NCBI GenBank assembly: GCA_903970255.1
Contig: CAJCHM010000055.1
Span: forward strand, 1 to 39,474
Direction of reading: 5' to 3'
DNA: 39,474 bases
Source of the DNA: Acidobacteriota bacterium
GTDB lineage: Bacteria; Chlamydiota; Chlamydiia; Chlamydiales; Rhabdochlamydiaceae
Shown here piece after piece: positions 1 to 7,558 of this stretch. A program made the position numbers and the translations under genes. The notes beneath the pieces were generated by a model that did not search any database, was not told the origin of the DNA, and was given only the letters and a program-made list of their open reading frames with translations. How positions within the stretch are numbered: the first letter of the stretch is position 1; each line of letters begins with the position of its first letter.

Positions 1-115
1 TGTAATTTCTGTTTTAACGGCCCCCTTTTCCCTTTCCCCAAACAGGGTCTTATTACTTCGAATAATGTCCCTGTTTGGGGAAAGGAAAAATGGTCGCGTT
101 AAAACAAAAATTACA
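1..115. repeat. Long imperfect palindrome (MITE-like), starts at window edge
   Basis: Nearly the whole stretch is self-complementary. Outer arms 1-19 and 97-115 match with one mismatch (ends TGTAATTT / AAATTACA). Inner arms around 26-47 and 68-88 contain CCTTTCCCCAAACAGGG and its exact reverse complement. The centre is an AT-rich loop with TTCGAA. No gene is visible inside. It could be a small non-autonomous element or a strong bidirectional terminator. Because it begins at base 1, its true left end may lie outside the window. Confidence 0.7.
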
Positions 116-158
116 GGTGCGTTTGAAGTAGCACCGGTATATAAGCCATAAAAAACTC

Positions 159-350
159 CTATTGTGTAATTAACGGAGGAAGCACATCGGGATTTTCATT
201 GAGATAACAGACATAGCGAGAAAGCATGATATCGGGTATCTCCCTTTCGCTTCCAGAGCCTAATTTGACCATTTTGGTGATGTCATCGAAATGGTCGTTT
301 TTAGACTGCCCTGAATTTTGACAGGCTATCATTGCCTTATCGATAGGGAA
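159..350 (-). pseudogene. Truncated DinD-like (DNA-damage-inducible protein D) remnant
   Basis: A reading frame too short for routine gene calling runs on the minus strand from about 350 to a TAG at 159-161, with an ATG at 330-332 giving about 57 residues. The translation carries consecutive blocks that I recognise from the middle of DinD-family proteins: DKAMIACQNSG, then NDHFDDITKMV, then KLGSGSEREIPDI and MLSRYVCYL. The usual N-terminal part (ARDL...LGY...W..F) and the part after CYL (normally NADP..., then AQ.YFA.QTR) are both missing, so this is a fragment of a protein of about 270 residues. Its 5' end stops exactly against the 3' end of tRNA-Asn. The family match is from memory of conserved motifs; degradation of an integrated element is inference. 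Confidence 0.65.
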
Positions 351-351
351 A

Positions 352-423
352 CTCCGGGTGCAAGATTCGAACTTGCGACCAATGGATTAACAGTCCACTG
401 CTCTACCGCTGAGCTAACCCGGA
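352..423 (-). tRNA. tRNA-Asn (anticodon GTT)
   Basis: The reverse complement folds as a 72-nt tRNA. The acceptor stem TCCGGGT pairs with ACCCGGA, followed by discriminator G. The D arm is AGCTCAGCGGTAGAGC, the anticodon loop is CTGTTAA with GTT, and the T arm contains GTTCGAA. The CCA end is not encoded. It decodes asparagine codons AAC/AAU. A truncated DinD-like fragment abuts its 3' end, the usual place for integrase-driven insertion. Confidence 0.96.
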
Positions 424-435
424 ATAGAATCTGCC

Positions 436-465
436 ATCTTAATCAAAACCTTAATTTTCCAGCAA
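436..465 (-). promoter_or_regulatory. Putative sigma-70-type promoter for tRNA-Asn
   Basis: Read on the minus strand, TTGCTG (460-465) and TAAGAT (436-441) are separated by 18 bases and sit about 13 bases upstream of the tRNA 5' end. The fit to the consensus is moderate. Confidence 0.4.
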
Positions 466-569
466 TTGCTTTTTGATCCGCTAGTTGGAAAACTAGTAGC
501 CTGGAGCACATTTTAACTTTTTAAATTTATCAGGTAAAGGGTTATGCTCCTCTCATTAGAGGGAAAATC

Positions 570-2738
570 ATGGAAGAGATCTACGGCTATATCGAGACGA
601 TCGTTTTTGCTGAGAGCGAAAAAGGGTTTACGGTCGCTAGGCTCAAAGAACCTAAGAAGAAGGACCTGACATGCATTGTAGGTGTCATGCCGTCGATTCA
701 GCCTGGGGAAACAATGCGCTGCAAGGGGGATTGGAAGATCCACCCTGAGTATGGACAGCAGTTCGAGGTTAAGTCGTTTGAACTTCAGGCACCCAGTGAT
801 CTGATCGGGATTCAAAAATATCTTGAATCGGGAATGATCAAAGGGATTGGCCCGGTCTATGCCGAGCGGATTGTCAAGTGCTTTGGTCTGGATACATTGG
901 ATGTGATCGACAAGGAACCGGATAGGTTATTTGAGGTAAGCGGTATTGGAGGGAAACGGGTCGATAAGATCAAGATGTGCTGGAAGGATCAGCAATCGAT
1001 CCGCGATGTGATGATTTTTTTGCGGGGTCATGGGGTGAGCCCCTCTTATGCACAGAAGATTTTTAAGGCTTATGGGGATAGGAGCATCGAAAAGGTGCGC
1101 GGAAACCCCTACCAACTGGCTAAAGAGATTCACGGGATTGGGTTCAAATCGGCAGATGCGATTGCGCAAAATCTCGGGATCCCTCTTGACTCCCCTGCCA
1201 GGATCGATGCGGGGATTGAACACACGCTATGGGAGTTAAGCAGTGAGGGGCATGTCTGCTATCCGATGAAGGATTTAGTTCCAGAGGTGGTGGAGATCTT
1301 GCAGGTTTTAACTGCGTTGGTTGAAGGGAGGATTTTGGCACTGGTGGAAAGCCAGGAGCTAGTGCGACAAGAAGATAAGATCTGGGTTAAGCCGTTGTTT
1401 CTGACAGAAATTGGGATTGCAAGGGAGCTTGCCCGTCTGATGCAATCTGCCTGTCGGATCCGCTCTGTTCAGGTGGACAAAGCGATCGAATGGGTACAGC
1501 AAAAGCTACAAATTGAACTTGCTCCAGAGCAAAAAATGGCTGTGGCTCAAGGGGTACAGGATAAAGTTCTTGTTGTCACGGGAGGTCCTGGAACGGGCAA
1601 AAGTACGATTACTAAGGCAATTCTTTCAATCACTGAAAAGATCACTACCCGGATTATTTTGGCAGCGCCAACGGGAAGAGCTGCTAAGAGGATGAGCGAA
1701 ATTACTGGGAAGAAGGCTTTTACAATCCATAGTTTGCTTCAATTTGATTTTAAGAAGGGAAAGTTTACGCGGAACAAGGAAAATCCTCTTGTTTGTGATC
1801 TGATCATCGTCGATGAAGCGAGCATGATCGATACTCAGCTGATGAATCACCTACTCAAAGCCATCCCCTCAGATGCACGTGCTATTTTTATTGGGGATAT
1901 CGATCAGCTCCCTAGTGTCGGTCCCGGAAATGTGTTAAAAGATATCATCCAATCAGAGCGGATCGCAGTCACACAATTGAAAAAAATCTTCAGGCAAGCT
2001 GCCGGATCGCTGATCATTACCAATGCGCACCGGATTAACCAGGGGGAATTTCCAGATATTTCTTATAATCCGAGGGGGGATTTTCAATTTGTTGAGGCAG
2101 AAAATCCAGAAGATGTCTTGAGTATCATCGTTGACTTAGTTTCTAACCGTCTGCCCAAATCTCACCGTTTCCATAAGTTTGACGATATTCAGGTTCTTTG
2201 CCCAATGAAAAGGGGAATGATCGGATCTGAGAATTTCAATACGGTTCTGCAACAGCAGTTGAACCCATCACCTAACCCCTTGATGCGTTTAGGAAGGAGC
2301 TTTCATGTGGGGGATAAAGTGATGCAGATCCGCAACAACTATGAGAAAGAAGTTTATAACGGCGATGTGGGTAGGATCATTGAGATCGACCTGACAGAGC
2401 AAACCCTGAAAGTGGGTTTTGATGGCAAGAGCGTCCCTTACGAATTCATGGAAATGGATGAGCTGGTTTTGGCATATGCGGTCTCCATTCACAAATACCA
2501 AGGAAGTGAATGTCCTTGCGTGATCATTCCTGTGCACACATCTCACTTTAAGATGCTCTTTAGAAACTTGCTCTATACTGGACTTACGCGAGCAAAAAAA
2601 CGGGCTGTGTTTGTAGGGACAAAGAAAGCGCTTGCAATAGCGATTCATAATCAGGAGGTTCAAATGCGAAATACCGGACTAAAGGAGGCCGTTTGCCAGT
2701 ACCTACCCGCAAAGGCCCAATTGGCAAAACGTGAATAA
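570..2738 (+). CDS. recD2: RecD2-type 5'-3' DNA helicase (exodeoxyribonuclease V alpha-like)
   Basis: ATP-dependent superfamily 1B helicase acting in DNA repair. The 722-residue protein has an N-terminal small-domain/OB-like start (GYIETIVF...GFTVARL), helix-hairpin-helix motifs in about residues 85-200 (SGMIKGIGPVYAERI, SGIGGKRV, IHGIGFKSAD), Walker A GGPGTGKST at 338-346, Walker B DE at 415-416, and C-terminal motifs VSIHKYQGSE and YTGLTRAKK. The HhH block and the length fit the RecD2 (RecD/TraA-related) class rather than the RecD subunit of RecBCD. A GAGGG-type ribosome site lies just upstream of the ATG. In Chlamydia the homologue (CT033, annotated recD) also lies next to metG. Confidence 0.95.
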   Translation: MEEIYGYIETIVFAESEKGFTVARLKEPKKKDLTCIVGVMPSIQPGETMRCKGDWKIHPEYGQQFEVKSFELQAPSDLIGIQKYLESGMIKGIGPVYAERIVKCFGLDTLDVIDKEPDRLFEVSGIGGKRVDKIKMCWKDQQSIRDVMIFLRGHGVSPSYAQKIFKAYGDRSIEKVRGNPYQLAKEIHGIGFKSADAIAQNLGIPLDSPARIDAGIEHTLWELSSEGHVCYPMKDLVPEVVEILQVLTALVEGRILALVESQELVRQEDKIWVKPLFLTEIGIARELARLMQSACRIRSVQVDKAIEWVQQKLQIELAPEQKMAVAQGVQDKVLVVTGGPGTGKSTITKAILSITEKITTRIILAAPTGRAAKRMSEITGKKAFTIHSLLQFDFKKGKFTRNKENPLVCDLIIVDEASMIDTQLMNHLLKAIPSDARAIFIGDIDQLPSVGPGNVLKDIIQSERIAVTQLKKIFRQAAGSLIITNAHRINQGEFPDISYNPRGDFQFVEAENPEDVLSIIVDLVSNRLPKSHRFHKFDDIQVLCPMKRGMIGSENFNTVLQQQLNPSPNPLMRLGRSFHVGDKVMQIRNNYEKEVYNGDVGRIIEIDLTEQTLKVGFDGKSVPYEFMEMDELVLAYAVSIHKYQGSECPCVIIPVHTSHFKMLFRNLLYTGLTRAKKRAVFVGTKKALAIAIHNQEVQMRNTGLKEAVCQYLPAKAQLAKRE

Positions 2739-2746
2739 TTCCCCAT

Positions 2747-2775
2747 TTTGCAAGGGAGGAGGAGTCCCTTGCAAA
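2747..2775. terminator. Hairpin between convergent genes
   Basis: An 11-bp perfect stem (TTTGCAAGGGA at 2747-2757, TCCCTTGCAAA at 2765-2775) with a 7-nt purine loop lies between the convergent recD2 and the small membrane-protein gene. No clear T-run follows on either strand, so its terminator role is inferred from position and stem strength. Confidence 0.45.
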
Positions 2776-2789
2776 GAGGAAAAAGGGAG

Positions 2790-3299
2790 CTATCTCCCAA
2801 CTACCCACTCTAACCCATGTCGGCACGTTTTATAGATAGCCGACACTGACGCTCCTGCGATCACGCCTGAGGGCAATCCCACTGCGAATACAGCTGCGAA
2901 TACACCATTTGCTGCAACGATTGCTGGTGCAGCAAATAGGATGAGAGCTGCGATTGCCGCCAAAGCAACCAGAGCGATCAACGTGATGACCACTGGTTTT
3001 AAGATCCTATTGCGTCGATTGATCCGCATAGACTCCTGCAGTTGTTTAGCAACCCTCTGTGCATTATTCTTCTTTTCTAATTGGCTTTGCAGGAGTGTTT
3101 GGTATTTCACGTACTCTTCCTGTGTTTGACAATGGCTGTATCCACCTTCCCTATTGTTTCCGCACTTAAAGGCGTCTTCATTGTGATTAGTCTTTGCCAG
3201 ACAATCGAACCCCTTTTCTTCCCAGCCATTGAACTCCGTGGTTAGATGCGCATAGCGGAGTTCTGGATCATTGATTACATAATAAAAATCATAACTCAT
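2790..3299 (-). CDS. Small membrane protein with bilobed hydrophobic domain (Inc-like), function unknown
   Basis: A 169-residue protein that I do not recognise by family. Residues 1-100 are hydrophilic, with four cysteines (33, 46, 57 and near the C-terminus at 159) and a charged, possibly helical stretch at about 60-98. Residues 102-125 and 127-152 form two hydrophobic segments separated by a very short turn, followed by a short basic tail. Such paired hydrophobic lobes are the hallmark of chlamydial inclusion-membrane (Inc) proteins, though here the pair is C-terminal. The start has a strong GGGGAG ribosome site and overlaps the stop of the upstream acetyltransferase gene by 4 bases (ATGA), indicating translational coupling. 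The Inc-like role is inference from topology only. Confidence 0.75.
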   Translation of the reverse strand: MSYDFYYVINDPELRYAHLTTEFNGWEEKGFDCLAKTNHNEDAFKCGNNREGGYSHCQTQEEYVKYQTLLQSQLEKKNNAQRVAKQLQESMRINRRNRILKPVVITLIALVALAAIAALILFAAPAIVAANGVFAAVFAVGLPSGVIAGASVSAIYKTCRHGLEWVVGR

Positions 3300-4069
3300 A
3301 AATCACTCCCCTGCCTTGTATCTGTCTTTGCAGCATTAGGAGCAGGTGAATCCGGAAGGAGATACAGAAAAAGAGCAACGCTAAAAGCGGCAAGAAGCTG
3401 AGGCAGAAGGACTCTTATCACACGGACATTTCCTTCAACCCGCATGACAGTACCATTAACTGCCCGTTCGGTAAAATTTTTTGCTGGTGGTCCTAATTTG
3501 ACCCCCAGCTCCATTACAGTGTTGTTTCTAGTAGAATAATTTCCTGTCACTTTGAACCCGAATTTGGCGTAATAGCTTACGAGACTACGATCATTGACTT
3601 GAAGAACGGCAAATTGCGCCCCCTCCTTTTCAAGTTTTTTCAAGGCAAATTTCAGCAAGTCACTTCCGTAGCCATTGCCTTTCAATGTCTGATCTGAAGC
3701 GAGTTGTTCGATTTTAACAAAAGTTTTCCCCAACGTGCTAAACCCCTTGTAGGGATTGCCGTGGGTAAGAAACGCAACGGCTGTATCCTCTACATGGCTC
3801 ACTAAGCAGTTCTGTTCTTTGAACAGGGGCTTTACACTATTTGTGAAATCTTCATCGTGTGCGCCGGGCTTTGTGGTCACAAGCCTTTGCAAATTATCCA
3901 TGGCCAGTTTCTTTACTGCCGAGTAATGTTTTTCTTCATAAGGGGTTACAACGCTCTTGGAAGCTAGTTTTTGCGAGAAAAACGCAAAAGCAAACCCCTT
4001 GTAATGACTAACTCCGTGAAATGGATTCTTTTTGAAAGAATCTTTTAATGATTTTGATAACAGTAACAT
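3296..4069 (-). CDS. GNAT-family N-acetyltransferase with C-terminal membrane anchor
   Basis: Predicted acetyl-CoA-dependent acetyltransferase of 257 residues. The acetyl-CoA-binding motif A is seen as QTLKGNGYGSDLLKFAL (127-143), and the later YYAKFGF (167-172) is the usual GNAT motif B end. The substrate cannot be predicted. Unusually, after the GNAT core a hydrophobic helix of about 20 residues (217-238) precedes a 19-residue polar tail, so the protein looks tail-anchored. I chose the ATG at 4069 because AAGGA lies 7-8 bases upstream; the frame is open further 5' (to 4156), but that extension has no ribosome site and a low-complexity Lys/Val composition. It is coupled by an ATGA overlap to the small membrane protein downstream, so the two may work together at a membrane. 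Confidence 0.8.
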   Translation of the reverse strand: MLLLSKSLKDSFKKNPFHGVSHYKGFAFAFFSQKLASKSVVTPYEEKHYSAVKKLAMDNLQRLVTTKPGAHDEDFTNSVKPLFKEQNCLVSHVEDTAVAFLTHGNPYKGFSTLGKTFVKIEQLASDQTLKGNGYGSDLLKFALKKLEKEGAQFAVLQVNDRSLVSYYAKFGFKVTGNYSTRNNTVMELGVKLGPPAKNFTERAVNGTVMRVEGNVRVIRVLLPQLLAAFSVALFLYLLPDSPAPNAAKTDTRQGSDL

Positions 4070-4464
4070 AAAGTAATCCTTTTTAAATTTTATTTTTATA
4101 ATACACACCCACACAACCATCTTGGTTTTTTTGGGTACACATCCGCAAGTTCCCATATCCTCTCATTTTGGAGGCTTGGGTTAGCGCTTAACAAAGTTGC
4201 GGAGGCATTTTTAAATGGCCCCTGCCAAGCGCTACACGGATGTAATAGTGCTAATAATAATGGAATTTAAAATGAAGAAAGAAGAAGAAAAAAGACAGTA
4301 CAAGGAGCCTGAAACGCTTCTTGTTTGACTTAAGTCGGATTGTATTTTTTTGTGATTGGTATTCATAATTAATACAAAGCTGTCCTTTTTATGTCTTAAT
4401 TATAAATGAGATAATTTATTTTTGTAAAGCTATTTTTAACCACTTGACGTTCAACCATTTAGAT
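4070..4464. other. AT-rich intergenic region, no gene recognised
   Basis: This non-coding stretch lies upstream of the acetyltransferase gene. It contains AT-rich sequence with TATTATAAAA about 25-30 bases before the chosen acetyltransferase start, a possible -10 region without a convincing -35. A 17-codon frame from 4272 has no ribosome site and is not called. Confidence 0.5.
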
Positions 4465-4474
4465 CAAAAAGCGG

Positions 4475-4632
4475 GCCATGTTCACCTTTACGGGCAGAAT
4501 TTCAGCCAAGCGAAAGGCCCCAGATGCTGTAGTTTTTGACGAGGGAATAGCGCCAGCTATTTCCGAGGAGAAAAATACAGCAGATGGGTGCCTTGCAGCA
4601 GGCCGAAAACTGACCGTAAAGGTGAATATGGC
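4475..4632. mobile_element. MITE-like palindromic element with 10-bp flanking direct repeats
   Basis: A 158-bp imperfect palindrome. It begins GCCATGTTCACCTTTACGG and ends CCGTAAAGGTGAATATGGC, and self-complementarity continues to the centre near 4553 (AATAGCGCCAGCTATT region). Immediately outside lie identical 10-bp direct repeats CAAAAAGCGG (4465-4474 and 4633-4642), as expected for a target-site duplication. It carries no transposase. Both strands have open frames through it, but these follow from the palindrome and are not called as genes. It sits 26 bases past the metG stop, so its transcript could also act as a terminator. Confidence 0.7.
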
Positions 4633-4657
4633 CAAAAAGCGGACTCCTGGCCAAGGA

Positions 4658-6700
4658 TTAGAGCACTTCAGCGCCGGGTCTTGCATGATAAAAGTGGGGA
4701 ACTTCGAATCCCTCCGCTGTCTCTACAGTGAGGATCATCCCCTGGCTTTCCATCCCCATCAAGATGGCAGGCTTTAGGTTGGCAACAACGATCACACTTT
4801 TTCCAACAAGAAGGGTAATATCGGTCATCTTCTCTCCAATCCCAGAAAGGATAGTTCTATGCTCTGTGCCGATATCAACGACAAGCTTGAGCATCTTTTT
4901 GCTTTTGGGGACGCGCTCAACGTGAGTAATTTTTCCAATTCGCAGATCGACTTTCCGCACATCGTCGATTGCGATTTGCTCTTTGAGGGGTGTTGTGGTC
5001 ATAGGAGTTTTATTTTTGGCAGTCATATGATGTAACTTTTCGATCTCTTTTTGTATCACCTCATCTTCCACTTTTGCAAAAAGGATTTGAGGCTCTGGCA
5101 AATCTTGACCCATTTCAAGAATGGATAAGACCACATCATTCCACTTAGCGTTGGCTAAGGGGCTCTTGAAGCCCAGCATTTTCCATACCTTTTCTGCCGC
5201 CTCTGGAATGATGGGGAAAGAGATCAAGGCCAACACTTTCAAACATTCAATGCAGCAGCCGATCGTGTTTGCCATATCTTGATGAGTAAGCGCGCTGCGG
5301 TTTGCAATCCATGGTTTTTTGGCATCAAAATAGACATTCCCAAGTTGAGAGAGCTCCATCACAATTTGGGAGGCTTTGCGCAAACGGAAGCTGGTATAGG
5401 CCTCTTCTGCATCTTTTGCAAGTTGCCGAATTTTTTCTAAAAATTGCTCGTCATCTGCATGTAGGTGTTTCATCTCGGGAATTTTTCTTTCGCAATTGTT
5501 ATGGGCAAAGACAAGGGTGCGATTGACCAGATTGCCATATTTACCCAGAAGCTCGCTATTACAACGGGATTGAAAGTCTTTCCAGGAAAATTCAGAGTCT
5601 TGATTTTCGGGGGCATTTGAGGCAATTGCATAGCGGATTTGATCGGCGGTAAATTGTTGGAAAAAAGTTTCCAGGTCGATGTACCAACCGTCGGATTTAC
5701 TAAATTGTTTCCCTTCGAGATTATAAAATTCATTGGCAGGAAGATCGTCGACAAGTTTGTAGGGTGTATTCTGACCCATAATCATCGCAGGGAAAAATAC
5801 AGCGTGGAAAGGGATATTGTCTTTTCCAATGAACTGGACATGGTAGGTGTTTGGATCAAGCCAATAATTTTTCCAGGCATCTGGTTTTTCCTGCAGTTTA
5901 GCCCATTCTTGGGTAGCTGAGATGTAACCGATAGGGGCATCGAACCAAACATAAAGAACCTTTCCCTCTGTATTGGGAATAGGAAGAGGAACCCCCCACT
6001 GCATATCGCGGGTAATCGCTCTGGGTTTTAGTTCATCGATATAGCTTTTGGCAAAGTTGACAACATTAGGCTTCCAATTTTTTTTTGAAATCCACTCATT
6101 TAACTTCTCTTTGAAGAGATCAAACCGTAAGAACCAATGTTTGGTAGGTTTACCCACTAAGCAAGAGTTTGTTAACTTAGAGCGAGGGTGGATGAGGTCT
6201 GTTGCTTCATAGCTAGCTCCACATTTGGGGCACTCATCTCCCCGTGCTTGCTCAAATCCACACTTGGGGCATGTGCCAGTGACGTAGCGATCTGCAAGAA
6301 ATTTTTTATCTAGCTCAGAGTAAAGCTGATCCGTAATTTTTTCTTCGATATAGCCATTGGCAAGTAGATCCTTAAAGAAAGCTTGTGTTGTTTTGACATG
6401 GCTTGGAGCTGTCGTGCGAGAAAAGTGATCAAAAGAGAAGTTGAGCTGCTTGAAGAGGTTCTTATTGATCTCATGAAACATATCGACGTGCTCTTGAGGA
6501 GTCCTTCCCGCCAATTCTGCATTAAGTGTGATTGCAATCCCATACTCATCTGATCCACAGATGTAAAGAACATCATTGCCTTTGAGCCGCTCGAACCGCG
6601 CAAATACATCGCCGGGCAAATAAGCCCCGGCAATATGTCCAAAATGCAAGGGGCCATTAGCATAAGGGAGCGCAGAGGTGATCAGGACTTTGCGATGCAT
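4658..6700 (-). CDS. metG: Methionyl-tRNA synthetase
   Basis: Cytoplasmic class I synthetase that charges tRNA-Met. The 680-residue protein shows the HIGH-type signature HFGH at 19-22, a zinc knuckle CPKCG...CPKCG in the connective peptide, WFDAPIGYISAT in the catalytic core, and a KMSKS-type loop KQFSKSDG. The C-terminal ~110 residues (IDDVRKVDLRIGKI ... NLKPAILMGMESQGM) are the EMAP/Trbp111-like tRNA-binding and dimerisation domain, as in the long E. coli form. A GGAG site lies 10 bases before the ATG, inside the upstream gene's last codons. It is the last gene of the long minus-strand run; in Chlamydia the same order is CT032 beside CT033. Confidence 0.97.
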   Translation of the reverse strand: MHRKVLITSALPYANGPLHFGHIAGAYLPGDVFARFERLKGNDVLYICGSDEYGIAITLNAELAGRTPQEHVDMFHEINKNLFKQLNFSFDHFSRTTAPSHVKTTQAFFKDLLANGYIEEKITDQLYSELDKKFLADRYVTGTCPKCGFEQARGDECPKCGASYEATDLIHPRSKLTNSCLVGKPTKHWFLRFDLFKEKLNEWISKKNWKPNVVNFAKSYIDELKPRAITRDMQWGVPLPIPNTEGKVLYVWFDAPIGYISATQEWAKLQEKPDAWKNYWLDPNTYHVQFIGKDNIPFHAVFFPAMIMGQNTPYKLVDDLPANEFYNLEGKQFSKSDGWYIDLETFFQQFTADQIRYAIASNAPENQDSEFSWKDFQSRCNSELLGKYGNLVNRTLVFAHNNCERKIPEMKHLHADDEQFLEKIRQLAKDAEEAYTSFRLRKASQIVMELSQLGNVYFDAKKPWIANRSALTHQDMANTIGCCIECLKVLALISFPIIPEAAEKVWKMLGFKSPLANAKWNDVVLSILEMGQDLPEPQILFAKVEDEVIQKEIEKLHHMTAKNKTPMTTTPLKEQIAIDDVRKVDLRIGKITHVERVPKSKKMLKLVVDIGTEHRTILSGIGEKMTDITLLVGKSVIVVANLKPAILMGMESQGMILTVETAEGFEVPHFYHARPGAEVL

Positions 6701-6703
6701 GAA

Positions 6704-6943
6704 TCAATTCTCCGGGTGGGAATCTTCATCTTCTTCTTCCATCTTTTGCAAATCTTTTAAGTACTGTTCGCCAGGATTGCGCTTAATTTCGTTGAGCAGC
6801 TTTGTCAGCGATACCTCATGGCCCGACTTAATATAGAAGCGTGCAAGTCGAATGGCCTGATTTGCCAGATCAAAGTTATTTTTAAAAAGTCCACGAAAAC
6901 TTTGATTGGTCAGCTGATCTCTTGTGCTCGAGTATTCTTTCAT
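6704..6943 (-). CDS. Small conserved chlamydial protein (CT031-like), possibly RNA polymerase omega-like
   Basis: A 79-residue acidic-tailed protein between gmk and metG, the position held by CT031 in Chlamydia. The segment NNFDLANQAIRLARFYI vaguely resembles the conserved helix of RNA polymerase omega (RpoZ), and rpoZ follows gmk in many bacteria, so an omega-like role is possible but unproven. I prefer the ATG at 6943 because GGAG lies 6-7 bases before it and it follows the gmk stop by one base; an earlier in-frame ATG at 6955 would overlap gmk and lacks a ribosome site. The tail MEEEDEDSHPEN is strongly acidic. Confidence 0.8.
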   Translation of the reverse strand: MKEYSSTRDQLTNQSFRGLFKNNFDLANQAIRLARFYIKSGHEVSLTKLLNEIKRNPGEQYLKDLQKMEEEDEDSHPEN

Positions 6944-6944
6944 T

Positions 6945-7556
6945 TTAATCTCCATTAGTTATTTGGGACACACGATGCTCTTCAGCAATTACAATGCTTC
7001 GCAAAACTGAATAAGCCTGGTTCAAATCGTCATTGACGATGTGATAGTCGTAATTGGCCAACATATTCATCTCAGCCTCAGCCCAAGAAAGGCGCTTGTG
7101 TATCGCTTCCATACTCTCGGTTTTTCTCCTGATGAGCCTCTCTTTAAGCTCCTCAAGAGAAGGGGGACTAAGAAAAACATAAACCGCAGGAAACTGCTTC
7201 TTTTTCAACTGCAATGCCCCTTGGGTATCAATCACAAGAAAAACGTGCATACCCATCTCTTGCTGCTTTAAGACAAAAGATTGCGATGTTCCATAATAGT
7301 ACCCGAAAACCTCTGCATACTCAAGGAAATCCCCATGGCGAATTTTTTCTTCAAACTCTTCTCTGGAAAGAAAGTAATAATCTTTCCCTTCAACCTCTCC
7401 TTTCCGAGGAGAGCGCGTCGTACAGGAAACGCTTTCATAAATGCATGGAAATTCTTGAGACAACATCCGAACAAGAGTGGTTTTCCCTGTACCTGCAGGT
7501 GCGCTGAGAACAAAAACAAAACCCTTGGGAAGATTGCCTAAAAGTTTTTGTACCAT
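6945..7556 (-). CDS. gmk: Guanylate kinase
   Basis: Phosphorylates GMP to GDP with ATP in the cytoplasm. The 203-residue length is typical. The P-loop is APAGTGKTT (19-27), slightly different from the common GPSGVGKST form. GMP-binding residues follow in SCTTRSPRKGEVEGKDYYFLS, then GDFLEYAEVFGYYYGTS, and the lid region has RLIRRKTES. It starts 2 bases after the yicC stop, so the two are probably cotranscribed. Confidence 0.96.
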   Translation of the reverse strand: MVQKLLGNLPKGFVFVLSAPAGTGKTTLVRMLSQEFPCIYESVSCTTRSPRKGEVEGKDYYFLSREEFEEKIRHGDFLEYAEVFGYYYGTSQSFVLKQQEMGMHVFLVIDTQGALQLKKKQFPAVYVFLSPPSLEELKERLIRRKTESMEAIHKRLSWAEAEMNMLANYDYHIVNDDLNQAYSVLRSIVIAEEHRVSQITNGD

Positions 7557-7558
7557 AG

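Noticed and set aside
4070-4156. N-terminal extension of the acetyltransferase
   Set aside because: The extra 29 residues lack a ribosome site and look like translated leader; the ATG at 4069 has AAGGA.
4478-4777. 99-residue plus-strand frame at the metG 3' end
   Set aside because: Its first half is the palindromic element and its second half is antisense to metG; the similar frame on the other strand follows from the palindrome.
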